Part shown: in pieces, positions 41,567 to 49,659 of the stretch | How positions within the stretch are numbered: the stretch's first letter is position 1 | Layout of the letters: every line of letters begins with the position of its first letter | Source: Pseudomonas fluorescens | Lineage (GTDB): Bacteria; Pseudomonadota; Gammaproteobacteria; Pseudomonadales; Pseudomonadaceae | DNA: 64,000 bases | Assembly (NCBI RefSeq): GCF_001902145.1 | Contig: NZ_MRST01000024.1 | Span: forward strand, 62,001-126,000 | Direction: 5' to 3' | Made by a program: the position numbers and the translations under genes | Notes under the pieces: generated by a model | Seen by the model: only the letters and a program-made list of their open reading frames with translations | What the model was told of the DNA's origin: nothing | The model's database searches: none

Positions 41567-42571
41567 CTACTGCAACCCGTCGCGAAACTGCCCCGGCGTC
41601 ATCCCCGTCCAGCGCTTGAACGCACGATTGAAACTGCTGGTATCGGCAAACCCCAGCAAATGGCTGATCTCGGCCAATGAGCACTGCGGGTCGCGCAGGT
41701 GCAATAACGCCAGGTTTTGCCGGCACTCATTGAGCAAGGCGTCAAACCGACACCCTTCATCGGCCAGATGCCGCTGCAAGCTGCGCAGGCTCAAGTGCAG
41801 CGCTTGGGCAATGCGTTCGGCGCTTGGCTCGCCGTCCGGTAATTGCGCTTCGATGGCGGCGCGTACCTTGCGTTCCCAGGTCAGCGGTTGCAGTTGGGCG
41901 AGGGTGCGCTTGAGCACGGTTTCGTTGTGTTCGGCCAGCTCCGGGTTGGCGTCGTCCAGGTGGCTGTCGAAGTCGTGGGCGGCGAACTCCAGGCGGTCTT
42001 CTTCGGCGGCAAAAAATACCGGCGAGCGAAATACCGTATGCCACGGCTTGGGGTCGGCGGGTTCCGGGCGTCGTAGGTAAACGGCCAACGGTGCATAGTC
42101 GCGCCCGAGGCGGTTGCGGCAGGTGCGTACGTAGATCGCCGCAAAGGCATCGATCGCTTCCGGCGCGGGCGCAGGGCTTCCTTGGGGTTGGAGCAGGCGA
42201 AAACGGTAGACGTCGCCGTGGCGGCTCAGCTCCAGGTCCAAGGCATCACTGACCACCTGGTGATAGCGCACGATGCGCTCGAACACCTCGCGCAAGCTGC
42301 CGCTGGCCACCAATGCGTAACCCAGCGCATGAAAGGTGGTGGGGCTGACAAACCGCGACACCCGCAGCCCAATTGCAGGGTCACCACTGGCCTGTACCGC
42401 CAGCGCCCATAGGCGCGTGGTGGCCGACAACCGGTAGCGGGCGTTGGGGTCGTCCATCTGCTGCGGGTCGAGCCCGGCCTCGGCGCATAGCGCGGCGCTG
42501 TCGAGGCCCAGGGCGTCGAGCTGCTTGCGCAGGGCACGGGTCCAGCTGGCGAGGGACGTGGGTTCGGTCAT
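41567..42571 (-). CDS. AraC-family regulator (OruR/ArgR-like N-terminal domain)
   Basis: A 334-residue protein. The N-terminal ~200 residues fit the 'arabinose-binding' type of AraC regulators (CAEAGLDPQQMDDPNARYRL, FVSPTTFHALGYALVAS, EIFARRYFLP-like segments are absent but VFFAAEEDRLEFAAHDFD is present). The C-terminal helix-turn-helix pair is IAQALHLSLRSLQRHLADEG and ISHLLGFADTSSFNRAFKRW with final TGMTPGQFRDGL. It is divergent from a fatty-acid desaturase gene 101 bp away, which is its likely target. No clear ribosome site is seen. Confidence 0.85.
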   Translation of the reverse strand: MTEPTSLASWTRALRKQLDALGLDSAALCAEAGLDPQQMDDPNARYRLSATTRLWALAVQASGDPAIGLRVSRFVSPTTFHALGYALVASGSLREVFERIVRYHQVVSDALDLELSRHGDVYRFRLLQPQGSPAPAPEAIDAFAAIYVRTCRNRLGRDYAPLAVYLRRPEPADPKPWHTVFRSPVFFAAEEDRLEFAAHDFDSHLDDANPELAEHNETVLKRTLAQLQPLTWERKVRAAIEAQLPDGEPSAERIAQALHLSLRSLQRHLADEGCRFDALLNECRQNLALLHLRDPQCSLAEISHLLGFADTSSFNRAFKRWTGMTPGQFRDGLQ

Positions 42572-42672
42572 GGCAATTGGCGCTTGTGGTCAACAGATTG
42601 GCGTGCGCGGCTAGCGTCCTGCGCTAGGGTTAGGTGCAGGATTCAGGCATCACTTCACAAGAGAATGGAAGC

Positions 42673-43746
42673 ATGGACGGTACTTCTGCAAGCCCCCAGC
42701 CGTTGAACGCGCAACAGCGTTCGGCGCATATCCGCGAGGTCGTGATGGCCGAAGGCGTGCGCCTGCGCCAGCGGCACCCCTGGTTGTTGCATCAGGACGC
42801 GCTGGGCGCGGGCATCCTGGCCTTTGCCCTGCTGGGCATGCTCGGCTCGGCAGCGCTCTATATCAGCGGTCATATGGCCTGGTGGGTGTGTCTGCTGCTC
42901 AATGCCTTCTTCGCCTCGCTCACCCACGAGCTGGAACACGACCTGATCCACAGCATGTACTTTCGTAAACAGCGCGTGCCCCACAACGTGATGATGGGCC
43001 TGGTGTGGCTGGCGCGGCCAAGCACCATCAACCCGTGGATACGCCGGCATTTGCACCTCAACCATCACAAGGTCTCGGGCACCGAAGCCGACATGGAAGA
43101 GCGCGCGATCACCAATGGCGAACCCTGGGGCATCGCGCGGTTGCTGATGGTGGGGGACAACATGATGTCGGCCTTGATCCGCCTGTTGCGCGCCAAGACC
43201 TGGCCGCACAGGTTCAGCATCCTCAAGCGCGTGCTGCTGGTGTATGCACCGCTGGCCTTGCTGCATTGGGGCGCGTGGTACGTCTTCCTGGGCTTTCATG
43301 CCGCCAATGGCATTGCCAGTTTGTTGGGCGCACCCATTCAGTGGTCAGCCGGTACCTTGCAGGTGATGCAGGTGATCGATATCGCTGCGGTGGTGATCAT
43401 CGGCCCGAACGTGTTGCGCACCTTCTGCCTGCACTTTGTCAGCTCCAACATGCATTACTACGGCGATGTGGAGCTGGGCAATGTGATCCAGCAAACCCAG
43501 GTGTTGAACCCCTGGTGGCTGTGGCCGTTGCAGGCGTTCTGCGTCAACTTCGGCAGCACCCATGGCATCCATCACTTTGTGGTCAAAGAGCCGTTCTACA
43601 TCCGCCAGATGACCGCCAAGGTGGCGCATAAGGTCATGGCCGAGATGGGCGTGCGCTTCAATGATTTAGGCACCTTTGCCCGCGCCAATCGCTTTGAGCG
43701 ACTTGAGCAGGCACACAGCGATTTAGCTCCCCTCAGCAGGCAATAA
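42673..43746 (+). CDS. fatty-acid desaturase-family membrane protein
   Basis: About 357 residues from ATG 42673 (GGAAG just upstream; the frame is open to 42634). Histidine-rich clusters HELEHD, HLHLNHH and HGIHH correspond to the di-iron site of membrane desaturases and hydroxylases. Four hydrophobic segments flank them (ILAFALLGMLGSAALYI; VCLLLNAFFASL). The family includes desaturases, hydroxylases and alkane or carotenoid oxygenases; the substrate is not evident. The divergent AraC regulator suggests inducible expression. Its 3' end overlaps the convergent atsC-like gene by 14 bp. Confidence 0.75.
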   Translation: MDGTSASPQPLNAQQRSAHIREVVMAEGVRLRQRHPWLLHQDALGAGILAFALLGMLGSAALYISGHMAWWVCLLLNAFFASLTHELEHDLIHSMYFRKQRVPHNVMMGLVWLARPSTINPWIRRHLHLNHHKVSGTEADMEERAITNGEPWGIARLLMVGDNMMSALIRLLRAKTWPHRFSILKRVLLVYAPLALLHWGAWYVFLGFHAANGIASLLGAPIQWSAGTLQVMQVIDIAAVVIIGPNVLRTFCLHFVSSNMHYYGDVELGNVIQQTQVLNPWWLWPLQAFCVNFGSTHGIHHFVVKEPFYIRQMTAKVAHKVMAEMGVRFNDLGTFARANRFERLEQAHSDLAPLSRQ

Positions 43747-44548
43747 ACGCCAGGGGCAAATCGCGAATCTGTTCGCGCACGGGCGGTTGGTAGTGGTCAT
43801 CGCTGATCAGTTCATGCAGCAGTTCTTCGCGCAGTTGGTGGAATTCAAAGCTGCTGCGCTGGCGCGGATGGGGCAGGGCGATGTTCACCACTTGCTTGAT
43901 GCGCCCGGGCCTGGGCTCCATCACCACCACGCGGTCGGCGAGGAAAATCGCCTCTTCCACGTCATGGGTGACCAGCACCGTGGTGATCCTGGCGCGGGCG
44001 CGAATTGCCAAAAGCTCATCCTGCATCTGCTGGCGGGTCAGCGCGTCGAGGGCGCCGAAGGGTTCGTCCAGCAACAGGATGCGCGGGCTGGCCACCAGGC
44101 CGCGGGCAATCGCCACCCGTTGCGCCATGCCGCCGGAGAGTTGGTGGGGGTAGGCGCGGGTGAAGTCGGTGAGGCCCACCAGCTCGATAAAATCGTTGAT
44201 GCGCCGCGTGCGTTCTGCTTCGCTCAGCGGCTCGTTGACCAGGCCCAGGCCGATGTTTTGCGCCACGGTCAGCCACGGAAACAGACGGTGCTCCTGGAAC
44301 ACAATGCCGCGTTCGCCGCCGATCCCGTTGACGGCGTTGCCATCCACCTGGATTTCGCCGCGATACTGCGTATCGAGCCCCACCAGCAGGCGCAGCAGGG
44401 TGGACTTGCCGCAACCGCTGGAGCCCACAATCGCAACAAACTCCCCTTCGGCCACCTCCAGGTTGAATTCGCGGATGGCTTCCAGTTCGAAGCCATCGAC
44501 GTCGAAGGACTTGCCCACGTGGTTGAAGCTGACAATCGGTGCGTTCAT
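43733..44548 (-). CDS. atsC: sulfonate/sulfate-ester ABC transporter ATPase
   Basis: A 271-residue ATPase from ATG 44548; the long upstream extension is noncoding frame. Walker A GSSGCGKSTLLRLL, Q-loop IVFQEHRLFPWLTVA, signature LSGGMAQRVAIARGL, Walker [17 protein letters not shown] and His in VLVTHDVEEAIFLADR are intact. It belongs to the SsuB/TauB group. Overlap of 4 bp with the permease gene shows an operon. The ats name comes from neighbouring atsK and the fused permease and is an inference. Confidence 0.8.
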   Translation of the reverse strand: MNAPIVSFNHVGKSFDVDGFELEAIREFNLEVAEGEFVAIVGSSGCGKSTLLRLLVGLDTQYRGEIQVDGNAVNGIGGERGIVFQEHRLFPWLTVAQNIGLGLVNEPLSEAERTRRINDFIELVGLTDFTRAYPHQLSGGMAQRVAIARGLVASPRILLLDEPFGALDALTRQQMQDELLAIRARARITTVLVTHDVEEAIFLADRVVVMEPRPGRIKQVVNIALPHPRQRSSFEFHQLREELLHELISDDHYQPPVREQIRDLPLAFIAC

Positions 44549-46143
44549 GCGTGTCTCCAGCGGGTGGCGCGGGTTTCGAGGCGTTGGCCGAGCAGGTTGA
44601 GGGTGGCGCCGGTGAGGCCGACCAGCAGCATGCCGCTCATGATCAGGTCCATGCGCAGCAACTGTTGGGCACCGATCATCAGGCTGCCGATGCCACCATT
44701 GGACGGCATGAAGTATTCGGCGCCGAGGGTGCCCATCCAGGCGTAGATCAGGCTCAGGCGCAGGCCGGCGAAAATCCCCGACGCGGCGCCCGGCAGCACC
44801 AGGCGGCGCAGGCGTTGCCAGAGGTTCAGGCGCAGCACCTGCGCGGCTTCGCGCAGCTGGGGCGACAGGTTGAGCACGCTGCGCTGGGTGGCAATAAACA
44901 ACGGGAAGAAGGCGGCGAGGGCGATAAACACCCACTTGGCCAACTCACCCAGGCCGAACCAGGCGGTGAGCAGTGGCACCCAGGCGAAAATCGCAATCTG
45001 ACGCAGCGCGGACAAGGTTGGGCCGAGCAGTCGCTCACTGCGCCGCGACAACCCCAGCCACAAACCCACGGCAAAGCCAAGGCTGCCGCCGAGCAGCAAG
45101 CCGCCCAGGGCCCGGCCAAGGCTTTTGCCCAGCGCCGTAGTCAGGCTGCCATCCAGCACGCCCGCCACGCTGCTTTGCAGCACCGCCCAGGGGCTGACCA
45201 GAATGTTTGGATCGACCCAATCCTGCTGAGTCGCTACTTGCCATAACGCCAATAGCAGCAGCGGCAACAGCCAGGGTTGCAAGCGCTGCCAGCCTTCGTA
45301 GCGTGGCCCGCGTCGAATCTGCGCAGTCGCCGGATGGGGCCAGTGCACCCACTTGCGGTCCAGCCAGCCGATGCCGCGGTCCATCACCACGCCCAGCACG
45401 CCGATGACCACGATGCACACAAAAACAATATCGAGCATGAATAACTGGCGCGCCCATACCATCAGGTAGCCGATGCCTTCGCTGGAGGCCAGCAACTCCA
45501 CTGCCAGCAATGACGTCCAGCCCGCCGCCAGGGCCAGGCGTACCCCGGCCATGAACGCCGGTAGCGTGGCGGGCAGAATCAGTCGGCGAATCAGCAAGTG
45601 GCTGGGCAAGCGCAACACGCGGGCGGCTTCGCGCAGGTTGGGTTGGGCATCGCGCACGCCCACCAGGGTATGCAGGGTGACGGGCACCACGATGGCCTTG
45701 ACCAGCACCACCAGTTTCAAGGTTTCGCCAATGCCGAAAAACACCATGAACAGCGGGATCCACGCCAGGGTCGGCACCTGCGACAGCGCGCTGAACGTCG
45801 GGAATACCAAACGCTCGGCGCGGGCGCTGAAACCCAGGATCGCGCCGAGTATCGCGCCCACCCCGATACCCGCCAGCAGGCCCCAGAACAAACGCTGCAA
45901 GCTGATCGCCAGATGGCTCCATAACTCGCCGCCGGCCAACTCCACCGCGCTGCTCCACACCAGGGCGGGGGTGGGCAGAATCTGCTCGCTCATCCAATGA
46001 TTGCGGCTGGCCAGCCACCATAAGGCAAACAGCGTGAATGGCAGCAGCCACGGCAATAAACGCTGGCCCAGCTGCGGCCAGCGCGGCGCGACGCCTTTGG
46101 ACGGGGCCGCCAGCGGCAGGCTCAGAAGTGAAATCCGGGCCAT
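44545..46143 (-). CDS. atsB: fused double permease of the sulfate-ester ABC transporter
   Basis: A 532-residue protein made of two tandem permease domains, each about 250 residues. The docking loops appear twice: LREAARVLRLPSHLLIRRLI (about 170) and LREAAQVLRLNLWQRLRRLV (about 425). Each half has about six membrane spans. Most Ssu/Tau permeases are single domain and dimerise, so here one chain can form the channel. P. aeruginosa AtsB is, to my knowledge, similarly fused. Starts ATG 46143; atsC overlaps its end. Confidence 0.82.
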   Translation of the reverse strand: MARISLLSLPLAAPSKGVAPRWPQLGQRLLPWLLPFTLFALWWLASRNHWMSEQILPTPALVWSSAVELAGGELWSHLAISLQRLFWGLLAGIGVGAILGAILGFSARAERLVFPTFSALSQVPTLAWIPLFMVFFGIGETLKLVVLVKAIVVPVTLHTLVGVRDAQPNLREAARVLRLPSHLLIRRLILPATLPAFMAGVRLALAAGWTSLLAVELLASSEGIGYLMVWARQLFMLDIVFVCIVVIGVLGVVMDRGIGWLDRKWVHWPHPATAQIRRGPRYEGWQRLQPWLLPLLLLALWQVATQQDWVDPNILVSPWAVLQSSVAGVLDGSLTTALGKSLGRALGGLLLGGSLGFAVGLWLGLSRRSERLLGPTLSALRQIAIFAWVPLLTAWFGLGELAKWVFIALAAFFPLFIATQRSVLNLSPQLREAAQVLRLNLWQRLRRLVLPGAASGIFAGLRLSLIYAWMGTLGAEYFMPSNGGIGSLMIGAQQLLRMDLIMSGMLLVGLTGATLNLLGQRLETRATRWRHA

Positions 46144-46422
46144 GGAAGACCTCCGAATGCGTTATGTAATTTCGATCTTACAAAAGCGTGATCAAGATGA
46201 TTGTGAGATAAGAAAAGTCATTTAAAGCCTCACGCCGCCACGCATCCAATGCATTCGAAGAATATTTTCGATGCTGTTTATGCATACGCCTCTGGAGGCT
46301 GCGGGTTAGCTTGCATATTTCTAAAAGCTATTAAATTGTGAATTTATAGTATTTAAAGTTTTGTTCAGCCTGTGCCTATTTTTTGCTCCCCAGGCGACCG
46401 TCGCCCACCAGGAGCTGCGCTT
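46144..46422. promoter_or_regulatory. divergent promoter region between atsBC and atsR
   Basis: This AT-rich 279-bp gap lies between divergent genes and must hold both promoters. It contains two ATGCAT palindromes (46249-46254 and 46280-46285) bracketing an AAGAATATTTTCG stretch. The same hexamer occurs in other promoters of this island, so it may be a regulator site. No -35/-10 pair is assigned. Confidence 0.35.
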
Positions 46423-47424
46423 ATGAAACTGCCCTTCAAACGTCTGATCAGCCTGTTCGCCGGCACCGCCCTGGCCGGGTTGGTGCATGCCGCTGACCTC
46501 AAGGAAATCCGCATCGCGGTACCCGACCTCAGTGCCGGCAGCCAGCACAGCGGCGGTGGCATCACCGACGTGTTGCGTGAACAGCAGATCTTTGAGAAAG
46601 CCTTTGCCGACCAAGGCATCCAGATCCAATGGAATTACTTCAAGGGCGCCGGCCCCGTGATCAACGAAGCCTTCGCCAACGGCCAGGTAGACCTGGCCTA
46701 TCTGGGCGACCTGGCGGCGATCATCGGCCGCTCCAATGGCCTGGATACGCGGCTGCTCAGCGCCTCCGCACGGGGAGTGAAACACTACCTCGGCGTGGTG
46801 CCGGGCTCCGGCATCAAGACCCTGCAAGACCTCAAGGGCAAGCGCGTGGCGGTGTTCCGCGGCACGGCCAGCCAGTTGTCATTCGACAGCGCATTGGCCA
46901 GCCAGGGCTTGAGCGAGAAGGACCTGAAGGTGATCAATCTGGACTTCAACGCGGCCGCTGCCGCCCTGGCCGCCAAGCAGATTGACGCCACCTGGGGCGG
47001 TTCCACCCTGACGGCGTTGCAGGCCAAAGGCTTGGCAGAGATACCGCTGACCACCAGGGACCTGGGCGATGCCGGCAGCATCCAGGCCGTGCTGGTGGGC
47101 AGCGCCAAGTTTGTCGACGAACACCCAGATGCCGTGGCCAAGCTGCTCAAGGCTCAGCAGCAAGCGGTGCAGTGGTTGACCGATGACAACAACAAACAGG
47201 CGTACATCGCGCTGGTGTCCGGGCTGGCCAGTTACCCGCCGGTGATCCTCACCAATGATTTGAAAGACCAGAAACTCAGCGAAGTCTTCCCCTCCACACT
47301 CGACCCGGTGTTCCTTGGAAAATTGCAGGATGCGGTGGACCTGGCGTCCAGGGAGAAGTTGATTCGCAAGTCTTTTCAGGTGAGTGATTGGGTGGTGCCG
47401 GGATTGGTGGCGGCGGGGCTCTGA
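46423..47424 (+). CDS. atsR: sulfate-ester/sulfonate ABC transporter periplasmic binding protein
   Basis: A 333-residue protein from ATG 46423 after CAGGAGC, giving a signal peptide ending near VHAAD. The fold is the SsuA/TauA type: EIRIAVPDLSAGSQHSGGGI, FKGAGPVINEAFANGQVDLA, YLGDLAAIIGRSNGLDTRLL and LKGKRVAVFRGTASQLSFDS. It probably binds alkyl or aryl sulfate esters. It is divergent from atsBC rather than in one operon with them, unlike the atsRBC order in P. aeruginosa as I recall it. Confidence 0.8.
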   Translation: MKLPFKRLISLFAGTALAGLVHAADLKEIRIAVPDLSAGSQHSGGGITDVLREQQIFEKAFADQGIQIQWNYFKGAGPVINEAFANGQVDLAYLGDLAAIIGRSNGLDTRLLSASARGVKHYLGVVPGSGIKTLQDLKGKRVAVFRGTASQLSFDSALASQGLSEKDLKVINLDFNAAAAALAAKQIDATWGGSTLTALQAKGLAEIPLTTRDLGDAGSIQAVLVGSAKFVDEHPDAVAKLLKAQQQAVQWLTDDNNKQAYIALVSGLASYPPVILTNDLKDQKLSEVFPSTLDPVFLGKLQDAVDLASREKLIRKSFQVSDWVVPGLVAAGL

Positions 47425-47448
47425 TTTTGTTGTTGCCTGTACTGCCGT

Positions 47449-47517
47449 CTTCGCGAGCAAGCCCGCTCCCACATTTGGAATGCATTCCAACCTGTGGGAG
47501 CGGGCTTGCTCGCGAAG
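47449..47517. repeat. REP pair with 25-bp perfect arms and palindromic loop
   Basis: CTTCGCGAGCAAGCCCGCTC (arm from 47449) pairs exactly with GAGCGGGCTTGCTCGCGAAG (arm ending 47517). The loop contains TGGAATGCATTCCA, itself a 14-bp palindrome. It lies between convergent atsR and the LysR gene. Confidence 0.85.
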
Positions 47518-47524
47518 GGGCCCT

Positions 47525-48445
47525 TCAAACCGCCACACTTACCGGCTGACTATCCACCTCCACCAACGTCTCAATCATCGCCTTCGCCGCCGGCGACAAC
47601 CGCGACCCGGTGCGGCTGACAATCCCGCAGCGTGCACTCAGGGTATCCATGTGCTGCGGCAGGTTGCGCCAGTGCAGCAGCACCAGCGCCCCCCTGGCAA
47701 TGTCCTCGGCAAAGGCTTCTTCAGTGCCCACGCCGATGGCATTGGTTTGCAGCACGATGTTCACCAGCGCCGGGAAGTGCTCGGTCTGGATACTCGGGGA
47801 AAAATCCATGCGCCCACTCAGGTTGGCCAGCTGTTTGCGAATGCCCTGGGAGATCAGCGGGGCCGCCAGCGGGTAATCGAACATATCGTTGGTGGACAGG
47901 CTGTCCTTGGCCAGCAAAGGATGCCCAGGGCGGCAGAAAAACACCCCGCGTTTGGGGGTGAGTGCGCGGGTCTGGAAATTCGGGTCGGCCTCGAACTGGC
48001 GGATGTCGGCGATAAAGAATTCGATCTCTTCACGGCTCAGGCGGCGGCTGAGGGTTTCCCAGTTATCCACCTGAAACGTGGTACGGATTTTCGGGTGGGC
48101 GTTGATAAACCGCGCCACCGCATCCGGCACCAGTTTCACCGCTGGTGCCGGGCCGCAGCCGAAGCGCAGGTCGCCGGCGTCGAGCTTGGTCATGCGCGTC
48201 ACCTCACTGCTCAGCAGCGCTGCGCCATGCACCAGGCTCAGGGCGTGCTGCAACACCACCTGGCCTTCCGGCGTGGGGCGCAAGTCCTTGTGACCACGGT
48301 CTACCAACACGCAACCGAACTCCTGTTCCAGCCCCTGGATGCTGCGGCTGAACGCTGGTTGGGTGATGCCCATGGCGTCCGCGGCACGTACGAAACTGCG
48401 GTGTTCGTTGAGGGCGATGAAGTAGCGCAGTTGGCGAAGATCCAT
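47525..48445 (-). CDS. sftR: LysR-family regulator, SftR-like
   Basis: A 306-residue regulator from ATG 48445 (GGGAAAGC site). The helix-turn-helix is FVRAADAMGITQPAFSRSIQ in the first 40 residues, followed by the LysR co-inducer domain (LDAGDLRFGCGPAPAVKLVP). It is divergent from atsK 184 bp away; in P. putida the LysR regulator SftR, adjacent to sulfatase genes, activates alkylsulfatase and sulfate-ester uptake. A close paralogue lies at 52005-52949. The assignment rests on position relative to atsK. Confidence 0.75.
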   Translation of the reverse strand: MDLRQLRYFIALNEHRSFVRAADAMGITQPAFSRSIQGLEQEFGCVLVDRGHKDLRPTPEGQVVLQHALSLVHGAALLSSEVTRMTKLDAGDLRFGCGPAPAVKLVPDAVARFINAHPKIRTTFQVDNWETLSRRLSREEIEFFIADIRQFEADPNFQTRALTPKRGVFFCRPGHPLLAKDSLSTNDMFDYPLAAPLISQGIRKQLANLSGRMDFSPSIQTEHFPALVNIVLQTNAIGVGTEEAFAEDIARGALVLLHWRNLPQHMDTLSARCGIVSRTGSRLSPAAKAMIETLVEVDSQPVSVAV

Positions 48446-48629
48446 ATGCTTTCCCGGCATTTTAAAAATAGGTCGAAGGCATTTGCGACCGAGCAAGCTG
48501 AGGTTTTAAATGCAAGCTCTTATTCCGTCAACGAAGCATTCATTCATTTGCTAGACCTAAATTGCATATGGATAGAGCGTTGCTGGAAGCGTCCCCCCAC
48601 CGTTTCGCAGGCACATGAGGGTCATCACA

Positions 48630-49535
48630 ATGAGCAACGCCGCATTAGCCGTTCAACCCATCGCCCAACCACTCGATATTCACCCGGTAGCCGGGCGGAT
48701 CGGCGCCGAAATCCGTGGCATCAAACTGTCCGGTGAGCTGGATGCCGCCACCGTCGAGGCCATTCAGCAGGCGCTGGTGCAGTACAAGGTGATCTTCTTC
48801 CGCGAACAAACCCATCTCGATGACCAGAGCCAGGAAGCCTTTGCTCACCTGCTCGGCGAGCCCATCGCCCACCCCACGGTGCCGGTGCGGGACGGCACGC
48901 GGTTCCTGATGGAGTTGGATGGCACCCGTGGCCAGCGCGCCAATTCCTGGCACACCGACGTGACGTTCGTCGATGCCTACCCTAAGGCCTCGATCCTGCG
49001 TTCGGTGCTGGCGCCTGCGTCCGGCGGCGACACCGTATGGGCCAACACAGCCGCTGCCTACAACGACCTCAGCGTGGAGCTGCGCGCACTGGCTGACCAC
49101 CTGTGGGCGGTGCACAGCAACGAATACGACTATGCCGCCCGCAAGCCGGATGTGGCGGTGGAGAAGCTGGAGGAATACCGCAAAGTCTTCACTTCCACGG
49201 TGTACGAAACCGAACACCCGGTGGTGCGCGTGCATCCGGTCAGCGGTGAGAAAACCCTGCTGTTGGGGCACTTCGTCAAACGTCTGAAAGGCTACTCCCA
49301 GGCAGAGTCGGCGCAGCTGTTCAACCTGCTGCAAGGCCATGTCACCCGCCTGGAAAACACCGTGCGCTGGCGCTGGAACACCGGTGACGTGGCGATCTGG
49401 GATAACCGTGCCACCCAGCATTACGCGGTGGACGACTATGGCACCCAGGAGCGCATCGTGCGCCGGGTTACGCTCAAGGGGGATGTGCCGGTGGGGGTGC
49501 AGGGGCAATCAAGCAAAACCACTAAAGGTCTTTAA
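48630..49535 (+). CDS. atsK: 2-oxoglutarate-dependent alkylsulfatase AtsK
   Basis: A 301-residue Fe(II)/2-oxoglutarate dioxygenase of the TauD family that cleaves alkyl sulfate esters oxidatively, releasing sulfate and an aldehyde while converting 2-oxoglutarate to succinate. ATG 48630 follows GAGGGT. Iron ligands are His108 and Asp110 (WHTD) and His264 (ATQHYAVDDY); Arg275 binds the cosubstrate. Length and residue numbers coincide with P. putida S-313 AtsK as I know it. It is expected to be repressed by sulfate and controlled by the divergent SftR-like gene. Confidence 0.92.
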   Translation: MSNAALAVQPIAQPLDIHPVAGRIGAEIRGIKLSGELDAATVEAIQQALVQYKVIFFREQTHLDDQSQEAFAHLLGEPIAHPTVPVRDGTRFLMELDGTRGQRANSWHTDVTFVDAYPKASILRSVLAPASGGDTVWANTAAAYNDLSVELRALADHLWAVHSNEYDYAARKPDVAVEKLEEYRKVFTSTVYETEHPVVRVHPVSGEKTLLLGHFVKRLKGYSQAESAQLFNLLQGHVTRLENTVRWRWNTGDVAIWDNRATQHYAVDDYGTQERIVRRVTLKGDVPVGVQGQSSKTTKGL

Positions 49536-49553
49536 GCCGGGTGAGGATTAAAA

Positions 49554-49645
49554 ATGTGGGAGCGGGCTTGCTCGCGAATGCAGTGGGTCAGTTGATGAAT
49601 ACGTCGACTGACACTGCGCATTCGCGAGCAAGCCCGCTCCCACAT
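49554..49645 (+). repeat. REP doublet
   Basis: Arms TGTGGGAGCGGGCTTGCTCG and CGAGCAAGCCCGCTCCCACA between the convergent atsK and sulfatase genes. Confidence 0.8.
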
Positions 49646-49659
49646 TTGATTTGTGGCGT

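Noticed and set aside
44549-44935. N-terminal extension of the atsC-like ATPase
   Set aside because: It lies within the permease gene in another frame; the ATPase begins at the ATG overlapping the permease stop.
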